64,000 bases of DNA from Plantago major (GCA_026545765.1 JAIFAC010000009.1:558001-622000), one strand, 5' to 3'; counted from the stretch's first letter, positions 10,447 through 21,192 are shown. Program-made: numbers and translations. Notes: generated by a model not told the origin, from the sequence alone.

Positions 10447-11186
10447 CCTACTCCTGTTGGAGTTGATGGAAAATGTTCCAGCATTTCCAAAATTCTGTAA
10501 GGAAGTAATCTCGAGTAAGAAGCGATACAGAAATGGGGAGAAGAAGATTTTGCCAGAGACGGCGAATTAATTACTTGGACTACCGGTGAAGAAGAAGGAT
10601 CCCGTACTTGCCAGAGCTAGCATAAACTTAATCACGTATTCATTATACAAGAAACTTGGATTGGGAGAGCTGCAACCGACCGACATGACCTTGCAAATGG
10701 CAGACATGACTATCAGGAGACCGATGGGGATAATAGAAGATGCTCTGATCAAGGTGGACAAATTCATAGTACCGATAGACTTTGTAGTCTTAGCCCCCCA
10801 CTAAGAAGGAGAACGATGGCAAGGAGCACGTGATCCTACTCGGGAGGCCATTTGTGCGCACAGTGAATATGGACATATCTATCGCCAAGGGGACCTTCGG
10901 AATGGGGATTAATGGAGAGAAGATCTCCGTCGACTTATCTAAGGTATCAAGCCGAACATCTGCTCATTTTATTGAGGAATGCAATTTTGTTGATGTCATC
11001 GATGATGTGGTCTATGGCTCTTATATGCGCCACATACGTGACGATAAGCTGGAAGCCGCATTAACTCCAGATGCGCATTACAATATGCAAGATGACGACG
11101 TGGTTGAGATTCTGAAGGACCTCGATAATGCTGAGATTTTGCCCCTCCCACCCCCCCCCCCAAGGAGGAGAAGCTTGAACCTCTAG
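10447..11186 (+). pseudogene. Aspartic protease region of E2, catalytic motif lost
   Basis: Two frames. The first (10586-10804) has KKKDPVLARASINLITYSLY, KLGLGELQPTDMTLQMAD and KVDKFIVPIDFVVL, the typical Athila protease neighbourhood. The usual catalytic DLGAS motif before INLMP is represented by LARAS, and the stretch between DPG and DLGAS seems deleted, so the active-site Asp is absent. The second frame (10830-11186) has ILLGRPFVRTVNMDISIAKG, the C-terminal flap-end region. A stop and frameshift lie at about 10801-10830. A Pro-rich linker leads into RT. Non-functional. Confidence 0.8.
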
Positions 11187-11189
11187 GGA

Positions 11190-11960
11190 CGGGGGATGAA
11201 AGGAAAGGAGAGATTTCCGAGCCTCCCAAGCCCGAGTTGAAGGAATTACCTGCTCACCTCAAGTTCGTGTTTCTTGGAGGAGATAGTACTAAGCTGGTAA
11301 TTATCTCCGCTATACTGAAACCAGAAGAGGAGGAGAATTTGGTGGAGATGCTAAGGAAGAACTCTGGGGCGATAGGTTGGAGCATAAAGGATATCAAGGG
11401 GATTAACCCTCTAAGGTGTACTCACAATATAACCTTGGAGGAAGGATCCAAACCAGTGCGTCAACCCCAGCGAAGGTTGAATCTCATCTTGCAAGAAGTA
11501 GTGAAAAAGGAGGTGCTGAAGCTGGTTGAGAACGATAAGATTTACCCAATAGCCGACAACAAGTGGGTGAGTCCAGTGCATGTTGTACCAAAGAAGTCAG
11601 GAGTGGCCGTTGAGAAAAATGGGTGAGCTAGTTCCGGTTCGGAAGACTACCGAGTGGCGTATGTGCATAGAATACAGGAAGCTGAATACTGCAACCAAGA
11701 AGGATCACTTCCCGTTGCCATTTATAGACGAGATGTTGAACCGTCTTACAGGTCGCGAGTTCTATTGCTTCCTAGATGTGTTGTCCGGGTTCTATCAGAT
11801 TCGGATCGCTCCGGAGGATCAGGAGAAGACAACATTCACCTACCCATTCAGGACGTTTGCCCACAGGAGGATGCCATTTGGACTTTGCAATGCCCCAGCA
11901 ACCTTCCGACGGTGCATGCTTTCAGACTTCTCAGACATGGTTCAGGATTTCATTGAGGAA
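11190..11960 (+). pseudogene. Reverse transcriptase of E2, truncated before the DD box
   Basis: Gypsy RT (RVT_1) fingers and part of the palm: VKKEVLKLVENDKIYPI, KWVSPVHVVPKKSG, WRMCIEYRKLNTATKKDHFP, FYCFLDVLSGFYQI, TFAHRRMPFGLCNAPATF. One frameshift lies near 11600-11625. The first catalytic Asp is visible in FLDVLSG. The sequence then runs SDFSDMVQDFIE and stops exactly where Athila RTs continue with VFMDDF, so the two Asp residues of the DD box are missing. The next codons are GAA AAT GCC TAA, which contain the ORF3 ATG in another frame. RNase H and integrase are absent. Confidence 0.9.
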
Positions 11961-11961
11961 A

Positions 11962-13326
11962 ATGCCTAAGAGAAAGACAATTTTCACCCGAAATAAGAGA
12001 GGAGATGAAGCATCGGGGAGTAGAAGTAGACAAGAAAGGGACGATGGGCCTCAACCAGACGCCTATGGTTTTGTGCTATCTGCTGAAGGAGAAAATTTTC
12101 ATTTTCGGAAGTTCTCCCAACCACGTAGCATTATATCTGTGAGGGGAATATCATTCCCCCGGGGTATGAATGAGGAGACTATGTGGATTTGGTCGAGGAT
12201 ATACATGCTTCGATGGAAGGCTCTTACAGAGGTGAAGCGTCCTTATGATCCAACTCTTGTCAAGGAATTCTACATCAACAACGCAGAGCATAATGTGGAT
12301 CAGGTTTTCCGGTTACGGGGGAAGAATATTGTGTATAATGCCGAGACGGTGAATAAACTTCTTGGAGCCCGTACACAATTCAATCCAACGTTGGATGAGG
12401 GGATATACAACCATGATGGGGCACAAGGAGAGGTCTTTTCCGAGGCTGACCTAAGGAAAGTGCCAACTTCTCTACTTTCGCTTTCAATGGATATGAAGAT
12501 GGTGGAAAAGAATTATCTTCTCCCCAAAGTTCGCATTCTGTCCCATTGGCTGCAGTACTCGGTGATTCCACTGAGTTATTTCATGTGGATGTCAGTTCCG
12601 ATCGCAAGGTTCATTGGCGCATTCATGAGTCGTGAATTCATTAACATCGGAGATATTATTGTGACAGAGACACTTGCCCATTGCAATAAACTGAAAGGGC
12701 TGGCCGTCCCATGGATTATAACAGAGATATGTGCAACACATAAGGTGCCAGAGAGTGTAAGAACCGGAGTAGCCAAGGCTCCATTTACTGAAAGGGACGT
12801 GACAACAATAATGAAAGGGGCAGTGAAGTGTCTTCAAGGTTTCGAAGACAATAATGAGGTGGATGAAATGGAAGACGAAGAAGAGCTTAACCCCGAGGAC
12901 TATGGGTTAGAGGATGAAGACCATAGAGGACCACACGTTGCCGGTACAACCGAAGAGGCACAACCCAACACCGGGAATTCTGGCTACTCCCGGTACTATG
13001 AAGAGACGCAAGCTCACTTCGAGCAATGGGCAGGTCTGCGGTTCCACGCAATCGAGGAGCAACACGATCATTTGCGTACCCAATATGGTGATCTCCGCAC
13101 TAGCTACCAAAACCTTTCAAATGAGGTAGCACAAGTGCATAAGTATGCCAATACCCTCAATCAGATGATGGATAGTTGGGAACAGAGCAGCTCCTCGAAC
13201 TTGGCGTCATTGAAAGAATTGGACCAAAGGGCAGAAAGGAGATTAGAGCGAGAGGAGAACCTATGGCAGCAATACTTTGGTGGAGGACTATCTTCCGGAC
13301 CCCAAGGTCCGCCCTCCTACCATTGA
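11962..13326 (+). CDS. ORF3 of E2: intact putative plant transposon protein (Transposase_32 type), function unknown
   Basis: Open from the ATG at 11962 to the TGA at 13324-13326, 454 residues. The frame is also open further upstream, but only as the antisense-of-frame reading of RT, so 11962 is the likely start. Order of parts: basic N-terminus MPKRKTIFTRNKRGDE (possible nuclear signal), QPDAYGFVLS, LVKEFYINNAE at about residue 100, a hydrophobic core with HWLQYSVIPLSYFMWM, REFINIGDIIVTETL, an acidic patch, and a C-terminal coiled coil (YQNLSNEVAQVHKYANTL) ending GPQGPPSYH. It resembles E1 ORF3 but has no break, the only long intact frame of E2. Position between pol and the 3' LTR has earned such proteins the name envelope-like, but I see no signal peptide or clear transmembrane anchor. 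Confidence 0.8.
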   Translation: MPKRKTIFTRNKRGDEASGSRSRQERDDGPQPDAYGFVLSAEGENFHFRKFSQPRSIISVRGISFPRGMNEETMWIWSRIYMLRWKALTEVKRPYDPTLVKEFYINNAEHNVDQVFRLRGKNIVYNAETVNKLLGARTQFNPTLDEGIYNHDGAQGEVFSEADLRKVPTSLLSLSMDMKMVEKNYLLPKVRILSHWLQYSVIPLSYFMWMSVPIARFIGAFMSREFINIGDIIVTETLAHCNKLKGLAVPWIITEICATHKVPESVRTGVAKAPFTERDVTTIMKGAVKCLQGFEDNNEVDEMEDEEELNPEDYGLEDEDHRGPHVAGTTEEAQPNTGNSGYSRYYEETQAHFEQWAGLRFHAIEEQHDHLRTQYGDLRTSYQNLSNEVAQVHKYANTLNQMMDSWEQSSSSNLASLKELDQRAERRLEREENLWQQYFGGGLSSGPQGPPSYH

Positions 13327-14932
13327 TCATTCCGACCGAAGCATACTACGGGTGGTAACTCTACAACTTTCTCTTTTAATTTATTCTTTATGCTAGGGTC
13401 TAGATATCAAATAGGTTTTGGGAGGGAAGTTATGATTTCATATGTCTACATGCCTCGGTACATTCTTATACGCTGCCTTGTATATATGTATATATGTGTT
13501 TATTTGTTTTTCGATTTTTAGTTTGGTGGTGTTGAGTGGTATGTTAGCCACTCTTGTTATTATGTGGGGTGGTATGTTAGCCACTTTTGCGTGATTATTG
13601 TGAGTCGTCTTTTGGCCTATTTTTTGAATTTTTTTTTAATCGAGTATGAGTTCTTTTAAAAAGCCGATTATCTATTGCGAAATATAAGCCTTTTACTGAT
13701 GTGATCTTTGATGGCCTTTAACTAGTACGAAGGAATTTTTAAAAATCATTTTAGTCCGTCTCACGTGTAAATAGAAAGACTTCCTATTCAAGTAGTAAAA
13801 AATCCGGTGAGAAGCCTTTATTTAGCTGATGAAAAAATATTGTACCGGCATTTGTGTGATTCTAGTTGGGAAGTGCAAGGGCAAGTCCTTTGCGCCACTT
13901 CATATATATGTGCACTCTTTTTAAAAACGGGTATGGCGAATGGTATTTCGACTTGTTATCTAGATTTCCAAACCCGTTTCAAGGAACAGGTTTGGGGAGC
14001 AGGGTACTTGTTGCTTCATACTCCGGCTCACTACATTCTATACCTTTGAGCATATGTTCGATTTCCAAAATTTGTTTTGTATTGCTTGCTACCGTTCTAG
14101 AAAAAATAAAAGAAAATCTCGAGGTGTTTTCTCAGGATCCTTGTGATCATTCGTGATCGTGTTGGGCATTTCCAAATACTACCTATAAACCAACGCGGGG
14201 CTGATTGTGTGTATGCTGTGAGGGTTGACGGTTTTGTTCCAAAATGAATGCCAAATACTACCTATAAACCAGCACGTAGGCAGTTCTCGTATGTTGTGAG
14301 GGTTGTTGGGGTGTACTCCAAACCGATACGCACAAAAGTGCGGATCTTAAGTAACCTATTGGGATACACATGCAAAATTGAGATAAAAAAAATGAAAAAT
14401 CTGTGAAAAAAGAATAAAGCACAAGAAAAATAGAAAAAAATGAAAATATATGTGCAAAAAGAGCAAAGCACAAAGAACGGTATGTTATTTATCTTATTGT
14501 ATTGATTTCGACCTTTTCAAGAAAAGTCCTTTCTGATCCGTTTGATCGAGTCCAAATGCATGTAATATTTGTGGCATCTTGTGACGTTTGTTGTCACCTT
14601 CCTGAAGTTAAGTCTTGAGTGATTATCCCTTTTTACTAGACACTTCCAGGAGAGACTAGAGGTCAACTTATATTATCCTTCTGAGGGACTGCTTGAGTAA
14701 GTCGAAGGTTTATTTACTTGTGAAACGGAAGACTATGATCTTTGTAAAGCTACTTGCCAACGTTAGAGGGAATACAAGTTTACATCAGTTTTACACTTGA
14801 CTCTTTCAATAGTTATTCCAGTAGCTTGTCATTTAAACTCTTTCGTGTTGTGTTGTCGATGTGTTTTTCTTTTCTAGGACCTTTTAGAGTTTTGTTTGCT
14901 CGAGGACGACCAAAGGTTCGGTTTGGGAAGTT
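13327..14932 (+). other. 3' UTR of E2
   Basis: 1.6 kb without a credible gene. Holds hairpin words at 13535-13552 and 13569-13584, an imperfect 77-base tandem duplication (14171 and 14248, each with CCAAATACTACCTATAAACC) and the purine-rich GGTTCGGTTTGGGAAG tract just before LTR D, the probable plus-strand primer site. Confidence 0.7.
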
Positions 14933-16096
14933 TGATGAGTCGTTATTTTAACGACTTATTTAGTCTTTTTTATCGTATTTTGTTAAGTCCTTTAGCCTTT
15001 TATTAGTATTTTTAGTGCTTTTTTACATTTGGGTATTTTTTGTGTTTTTGTACTTTTTTAGGTGTTTTTAGGTAAAAAGGCAAGGAATTGGAGGAGCGTA
15101 TGCGAATCGAAGCTCTTTCGAAGCTTGTACAAGCACTCAAGTCTAATAGTGGGGCTCTAATCCAAGAGGTGACAAGGAGGTTGAGTAAAGGGAGTCAAAT
15201 GAGGAAGAAATGGGAAAAAAAACTCACTCTTTCCCGGAGGAGTAGCTCACTGCGGTGAGCTTTAAAGTAATTGAGCTCACCGCGGTCTGGAGAAACAGAA
15301 ACGTTGGAAGAGTTTGCTGACCGCGGTGAACACCATACCTCACCGCGGTGAGACTTGTTCAACCCACGTTTTCTGGCAGTTTTTCCCATGATTTTGAATT
15401 TGAACTTCCTTGGTTCTATAAGTAGGGCAATTGTACTTCATTTTTTACATATCTTCAGACCTTCCTAGTCTATATTCTCTTAATTTAAAGCATTGTAAAC
15501 ACTCTAGAGAATTAATCTCTCATTCAATAGATGCATTATTACATTTCAGACGATCCCTTGTCTCGGACATATCCAGGTATCAATCGTGCAACTACTATTT
15601 AGCTTGTACGTGACAGGTTGTTACCTCAGATTACTGAATCTTGATGTATCGGTTGTGATTTTGACTTATCTATCAATAATTAGATTTGTATCCGTATAAT
15701 TGCATGATTGTTTGTGAGCTGCGCATAGTGCATCCTTAATTGGTTCATATCGTATCAGCAAGCTAGTGTAGATTATCCGTATTTGATTATACTCACAATA
15801 GCAAGAGTCATGAACTGCGCATAGTGTATCCTTAACTGGTTCGTAACGTATCAACACACTTTTGAAAGGATTTATCTGGTTTCTTTGTTTGTAGAATTGC
15901 ATGACCTAGGGTTTTACCTTATCTTGTGCATGTTAGAATTTGCTCTAGGACTGAAGTATCACTATCCACATTATCTGGTAACAACCAACACAAGCGAGTC
16001 TATTAAGTAGAACTAGCTTATTCCTCGAGAGAACGACCTTGTGGTTTAAGCCTTGTCTGTCTATAACAATCGCTTTACTACTTGTGTTTTTATAAG

Positions 16097-16102
<6 letters not shown>
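14933..16102 (+). mobile_element. LTR D: 3' LTR of E2
   Basis: Starts TGATGAGTCG at 14933 and matches LTR B. It ends TATAAGTATTAAT and then passes into AT repeats, so about 14 terminal bases are missing. Palindrome cluster at 15245-15353 and TATA box CTATAAGTAG at 15416-15425. Confidence 0.92.
15245..15353 (+). promoter_or_regulatory. Palindrome cluster in LTR D
   Basis: GCTCACTGCGGTGAGC (15245-15260), GCTCACCGCGGT (from 15274), GACCGCGGTGAAC (near 15318) and CTCACCGCGGTGAG (near 15339), ending about 60 bases upstream of the TATA box. The core contains CCGCGG and several CpG sites in an otherwise AT-rich LTR. Confidence 0.7.
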
Positions 16103-16146
<44 letters not shown>

Positions 16147-16380
16147 TATATATATGTACATATATATATATGTACATATATATATATGTACATATATATA
16201 TATATATATATATATCTATAGATATATGTACATATATATATGTACATATATATATATGTACATATATATATATATATATATATATCTATAGATATATGTA
16301 CATATATATATATGTACATATATATATATGTACATATGTACATATCTATATATATATGTACATATATATATATATGTACA
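16100..16380. repeat. AT / TGTACA satellite, left part
   Basis: (AT)n with TATATGTACATATA units every 14-20 bases. Ends with GTACA (16376-16380), one copy of the target duplication of element F. The other half is at 45828-46021. The open frames of alternating Tyr and Ile here are repeat artefacts. Confidence 0.95.
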
Positions 16381-18021
16381 TGTTGGTACAGATAACGGCA
16401 AAGTAAAAGACTGGGGGGGGGGGGGGGTTAAATGTCTTTTAAAACTTTTGTCGATAAAAACTATTTCTCAGATATCTGTGTAGATATCTGATACTTAGAT
16501 TCAGAGCGCGGAAGACTTAAGATAGATAAGTGCAGAAACAGTTAAAGTGTGTGTGTGTTGCTGAAATGTAAGTACAGAGAAGTAAATAACACAGCAAGTA
16601 TAGTGGTATCTGGAGGTGGCGTAATCCTCCAACTAATCCACTTCGGTCTTCCCAAGACCTAGAATTCACTAGAATAGATAATTGAGGTCACCTTACAAAA
16701 ATCCTATTCTAAGATTCCTTAAACAAATGGTTCCCAACCAAATGTTCCCCCTGAGTTGTTCCCCGGCTTTCCACGACCAAGTACTTCAGACTCGAAACCT
16801 TTTTGAGCTATTCCCTAGCTTCCCAAGCTATGTACTTCCTGTGCTCAATAACCTTGGAGTTATTCCTTAGTTTCTCAAACTAAGTACTTCCTGTACTCCA
16901 CGCCAGTGATGGTGTTGGTTTTGGTTTGAGTTGTCAGATGAGCTTCTTCAATAACTTTTCAGTTAATCAGATAGCTCTGTGAATCAAGTATACTTAATAC
17001 ACTTTTCAATGTATGGTATCTTGTTCTTTTTACTGCCCCAAGTCTTAGATAAATGTTCAAGAGAATGAATCTCAGATACTTGATCTTTTAATTCAACTCT
17101 TTCACAGATAGCAGTGCTTGTTTAGGATCAGGACACTTAGAACTTTAGTTCTACTTAAGATCAGGAGCTTTGGTCGCAACAGAAAGCTTTGAGGATAAGT
17201 AGTTTGCTTGAGAGAATATGTTGTTCAGCGTGTTAATGGAGTTCAAGGTGTCTTCTCAAGTAGTCTAAGTGTTGATATTTATAGATGAATTTGAATGCCG
17301 TTGAATAGTATCCGTTAGGCTTAAATCAAATTCAAACTATTGATATCTGTGTATAGTACTGCAGCAGGTTTGTCTTCTTCTTCAGAAGGTACCGTTGCTT
17401 TTATTCAGACATCTCTGTCCGTGCATTAAATGCATTGTACTGTACGTTTTGTCCTGTAGTGCCAACGGAACTATGCTTAGTATCAGAGACTAGTATTATC
17501 TGATTCTTTGCACGTCCTTATCTTCAATCTTCAAATACCACTTTATTGAAACAACTTTGTTGCAATATATTTCTTTTTCAGAAATGTGGTTAAGGCTCAA
17601 GGTATCTGAGAGTAGATATCTGTGGGCACTTTCCTGGTTTTCAGAAAACCTTCCAGTTCTCAGATATCTCTTGTGACACAGCTTGTTTAAGACTATTCGT
17701 GTCTTCAAGATATCTGACCAAGGTATCTGTAAAACTGTTTCAGTAATCTTGTGCAGTTTCTTCAAATCTTCAATGTCGTTGAACTTGTTCTGCTTGGATG
17801 TCTTCTTCTTGGTCTTCTCTTCATAAAATAAAAATTACATTTTGAGACCTATCATCCTATACAAGTTTAGCTAGACTATCATACTTAGTGGATTTCCTCT
17901 TTGACAATGTTCAAGTGAACCAAGAGTACTAATCACCTTTCTGAGACTAAGATAAGTCATCATGTTGCTGATCAAAATCTAAACAGATATTTCTAATAAA
18001 ATATCTAACAAATTTCCTAAA
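16381..18021 (-). mobile_element. 3' LTR of element F
   Basis: Ends at TGTTGG (16381, reverse of CCAACA). Its start near 18021 reads TTTTAGG where the 5' LTR has TGTTAGG. Contains the G-run hairpin (16405-16440), repeated AGATATCT words and the TATA box. No gene inside. Confidence 0.93.
17274..17284 (-). promoter_or_regulatory. TATA box in F 3' LTR
   Basis: CTATAAATATC on the - strand. It is conserved at 45080-45090 (F 5' LTR), about 46834-46844 (I) and 55980-55990 (H). Confidence 0.65.
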
Positions 18022-18037
18022 AAATTTCCCCCTTCTT
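18022..18037 (-). other. Polypurine tract of element F
   Basis: AAGAAGGGGGAAATTT on the - strand directly before the LTR start; the same tract occurs in I (48861-48877) and H (56674-56690). Confidence 0.85.
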
Positions 18038-18414
18038 GATCAGTCAACGATGACTATCTAACCTATTACAAATCTGGATGAGTGAACAATCCAACACTTA
18101 ATCATTTCTTAAGATTTTTCAATTCATTCAATTAAGTGCAGAAAGTAAACATCAACCAAATCACAAGGTGTGATCTTTGCTGACAAGTTATCTTTTATAG
18201 AATAATATCTGAGAGTAAGTTCATCAGATAAGTTACAAAGAAAGATTACAGATAACTATAGTACATAAAACAAGTTTAGCTCAGTCAGAAAAAATACAAC
18301 AAAAAAATACATAGTAAATTAGGACAACAGGAGTAACCAAGCTCCAAGTAAACATCCTAATAGACTAATCCTCAAGTCTTCAACTCTTCATGTCTTCAAC
18401 AATTGTTCTATGGA
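18038..18414 (-). other. 3' UTR of element F
   Basis: Non-coding; homologous stretches lie at 56700-57060 in H. Nothing else seen. Confidence 0.6.
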
Positions 18415-19545
18415 TCAGTCTGCAAATTTCCTATCTCCAAACCTTTTGATGTCATAAGAATAATCATAGAGAAGTGTTCTGACGAGCATCTCAGTGTCTC
18501 TGGCAAATCCACAGACCTCTTTGTAGGTTTTGGTAGGATTTTTCTTGACAAAATGTTTGACCCACAGATACTTTCCCCACTTCCAGGCATGCTCTATTCT
18601 GATATCTGAAAGCTTGATGTATTCGTAGATTATCCTCAGATATCTGATGTCACCCTTGTATTGATCTTCAGTTAGATAGAACGACTCATAGGGTTCCACA
18701 GCGAGTCTTGCTCTTGTGCCTGTTCCGGTTATATTCAGAATTCTGTGCACATCATCTGGCTTTCTATATGGCCATTCATCAGAGAGGTCCTTTCTCATGG
18801 CTTCAGTTCTCTTGACAACTTCAAAATCCAACCAGGCTTTAATATGATTTGTGTTGATCAAGGCTGGCTTATCTTTTCTCCATGCCATAAGTTGTTTATG
18901 GATTGGTTCTGGAAATCTTGAATTTACCAGTAGATGCTTAAGTTCCAGAATCCAATAGCCATTTTTCTGATTGATGCACCTGTAGACAGAGGAATCATTT
19001 TCATTCTTCACATACTCTATTTTGGCTTCTTCTGGCCTGAGTGGAAGTTGACTTTGTCTTTGCTCAGCTCTCAGTCTGTTCCTTCTTTGTCTTGAATTCT
19101 CTTTGGGTTTGTTACTTGAAGAACCACCCTGGATAGACTTGGTATTTCCAGAGGGTGTTTTAGCTGCTAGGGGCTTTGCAGCTATGGGCTCAGTTAGGCT
19201 TTCAATTTTCCTTTTTCTGTGAAGAGGAGCTTCATCTGCATCAGTTTCCTCATCATCATCAAGATTAGATCTTGTGAGAGTTTTACAGCCTTCTTCATTG
19301 CCCAAGGACTTGATTTGACCTTCTTCTTCTTCAGAAGATTCATCAATCCCTTTAACTTGTCTTCTCCTTGGAGCCTTGGTACTCCTTGGAGGTCTCTGTG
19401 CCATGGCCCTTGTTATCCTTGTAGTTCCTTCAGTAGGTTTCTGGGAAGCTGCTACTATTTGCAAAGCAGCTTGGCTTGAGGAGGGTTCGTTGATTCTGAG
19501 TGGTGGGTGGGAAGTTTTCATGTTTCTTCTTCCTTTCTGAGCCAC
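18415..19545 (-). pseudogene. C-terminal part of the extra 3' ORF of element F
   Basis: A 376-residue open frame, the C-terminal part of the long extra ORF that lies between pol and the 3' LTR. N-terminal half: low-complexity, basic and acidic (ITRAMAQRPPRSTKAPRRR, DESSEEEEG, NRLRAEQRQSQLPLRPEE). C-terminal half: a conserved globular part with ENDSSVYRCINQKNGYWILE, PEPIHKQLMAWRKDKPALI, LDFEVVKRTEAMRKDL, YRKPDDVHRILNITG, DIRIEHAWKWGKYLWVKHF, FARDTEMLVRTLLYDYS. The same domain occurs in I (49518-50618) and H (57063-57536). I do not recognise a family. The frame's first codon is not an ATG and upstream parts are shifted, so the whole gene is broken. Confidence 0.65.
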
Positions 19546-19678
19546 ACCAGCTCCAGATTTCTTCTTGTTTTCTTCTCCCTCTTCCCATTCCCCCTGACTT
19601 TGAGGTCAAGATTTGTACACTCTTTCCCCCTTAGTCATTGTTGGCTGACTTAGTCTCATAAAAGAATCTGAGAGAGAG

Positions 19679-20307
19679 TTAAAATGCCCTTGTAAATAAT
19701 TGTAGGCAGTGACCAACTTCTGAAGTTCGGCTTTGAGCTCCTGATTTTGCTTGATAAGTCCATTGTCCTTTTCCAGCAGTGTAACTTGCCTCTTGGAAAG
19801 CTTTTTCAGCTAAAGACGCATCATCGTCCCTTATCATTCCCAGATCTTTCTGAGCAATGACTATGCTAGTTGTTCTCTGAGTAACGAGCTCAGTGAACTT
19901 TTTCATTTCAGAGGGGACGGAGGCAATTACTTCCTTGTTCTGTGAAGACAACTCCTTGTTTAGATGAGCCAGTACTTGGTATCTGTTCATGTATTCATGG
20001 GAGTGGACATTTGGCAGTTTGCTGAATATTGCAGGAGCAATCAGCTTCCTTTGCAAGTGAGAAACCGCTAAATGTTCATTGCGGTGCTCTGCCAAAGTCT
20101 TGTCTTCTTCATCATCTGAGTAATTAGCCCAGTGATCTTCATCCTCTTGGACATTCTCATCGATTGTGTCGAGTCCAGCAACCATCTCAGAGATTGGTTT
20201 CTTCCCTTTTTGGGAGGAGGATGGTACTTCCTTTGAAGATGATGCAGCCTTAGAATCATGCTTAATTTCAGATACTTCTTCAGTATCGAGTTCTTTGGTG
20301 ATGGCAT
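19679..20307 (-). pseudogene. Middle part of the extra ORF of F, frameshifted
   Basis: Two overlapping frames. 20068-20307 and 19679-20185 carry pieces such as VAGLDTIDENVQEDEDHWAN, SHLQRKLIAPAIFSKLPNVH, FTELVTQRTTSIVIAQKDLG and DDDASLAEKAF. H has the matching piece near 58430-58530 and I near 50706-51056 (ALLARRIIALSFVQREEALQ), so this is a shared segment of the copia extra ORF. A frameshift lies at about 20080-20180. The function is unknown. The acidic run and helix-rich composition suggest an assembly or scaffold role at most; that is a guess. Confidence 0.5.
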
Positions 20308-20317
20308 TTACAGCATC

Positions 20318-20788
20318 CTATAGCTCTTTAACCTCAGAGTAAGCAATCATCTCTTGCAGATATTGATCTTGTAGTTGGTCAAGCTTGTCTCTGGATTTAG
20401 CTATCTGGTCTTCCAGTTGAAGATGATGCTGTTGTTCTTCTTCCATCAATTGTCTGAGTTGAGCAGATCTGGATTGAGTATTCAACAATTTGTGAGTGAT
20501 TTCCTCAGAATCCTCAACTACTTGTTCAGTATTAACCTTTTGTTGGGAAGATGGATGAGTAGACTTTTGAGGAGATGGAGACGGAGATTTCTGTGCTTTC
20601 CTCTCAGTTTGCTTTTCAGCAGTTGAGGCATGAGTTCTTTGTGAAATTCCTCCGGTCCCTGGTGCAGGGGCATCATCATCATCCTTTTTGTCTGTGTCAT
20701 CCTTTTGGTGATGATCAGTGGGAGGTTCATCGAAGTCGTTTTCGTTTATCTCTTCCTCCTCATCATCTTCAGATACAAGATTGATCAC
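20318..20788 (-). pseudogene. Acidic linker and coiled coil of the extra ORF of F
   Basis: About 156 residues: acidic EDDEEEEINENDFDEPPTD, DKKDDDDAPAPGTGG, a Ser/Pro/Lys linker (KAQKSPSPSPQKSTHPSS) and a Gln/Leu-rich coiled coil (SAQLRQLMEEEQQHHLQLED, DKLDQLQDQYLQEM). The equivalent in I is within 50998-51912 and in H within 59041-59143. It ends in a stop at 20318 and its frame differs from the exon before it by one base step. It probably mediates protein-protein contact in the living family; this is inferred from the coiled coil only. Confidence 0.55.
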
Positions 20789-21192
20789 TTCAGGAATAGT
20801 GATCTTCTGCCCATTAACCTCTTGTTGTTCAGAAGGTATGAATTGCGTAGTGCAGGCGGCTTGAATGCCATCTGTAATCTTGTCTGATCATCTGCCTGTT
20901 TAAAGGCTTGTATCAAACTGTGCGCCACTTCTCTGGAGAAATCTTTATGCAATAAAGTCGCAACTATGTACTGTTCGGTAGGGAACATTGCATGGATATA
21001 TGTCTCCAAGTCAAGAGCTCGTGCTCGTCTGGTTGGTTGATCTGTGATTCTCAATATTTCAGAGAGATCAGAGCACCTTAACCTTTGCCATTTCTTGAAG
21101 CATTGTATATGCTTTGGCAGGGTTTGAGCTTTAAAGAAGGGAAGTAGGTCCCTTTTCTCATCATTGGGATCCTGCTTTGCACTTGTTTGAGC
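20785..21192 (-). pseudogene. Exon 5 of the extra ORF of F
   Basis: Begins GCT CAA ACA right after a TTTCTTTCAG splice site and reads AQTSAKQDPNDEKRDLLPFF, FKKWQRLRCSDLSEILRITD, RARALDLETYIHAMFPTEQY, HSLIQAFKQADDQTRLQMAF. I has the equivalent within 50998-51912 (YESLEEFVHRLLPTDKHRI, HLVELFQNMDKKKQLQMIRH). The reading frame is in phase with the exon before it. I do not recognise a domain; it looks alpha-helical. The frame shifts at the end relative to the acidic linker. Confidence 0.6.

Larger units (their letters stand above)
6691..16102 (+). mobile_element. Element E2: Athila-like Ty3/gypsy retrotransposon lacking RT C-terminus, RNase H and integrase
   Basis: Order: LTR B, tRNA-Asp-type PBS, (solo LTR C inserted), gag, protease remnant, RT fingers/palm, ORF3, 3' UTR, purine-rich tract, LTR D. 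It has Athila-type gag and RT sequence and the Athila-type PBS. An intact relative would be much longer because RNase H and integrase lie between RT and ORF3; here these are missing and RT joins ORF3 at 11957/11958. Both outer LTR ends are replaced by AT repeats, so no target duplication can be read. Confidence 0.9.

Noticed and set aside
11776..11961. Upstream extension of the ORF3 frame in E2
   Set aside because: The same bases encode conserved RT in another frame; the extension shows no similarity to E1 ORF3.
15945..16406. Open frames of Tyr-Ile repeats on both strands
   Set aside because: Translated (AT)n satellite. The same holds at 45784-46034 and 54822-55232.
16410..16428. G run as telomere-like or G-quadruplex gene feature
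   Set aside because: It is the loop of the LTR hairpin found at the same place in each copy of the family.
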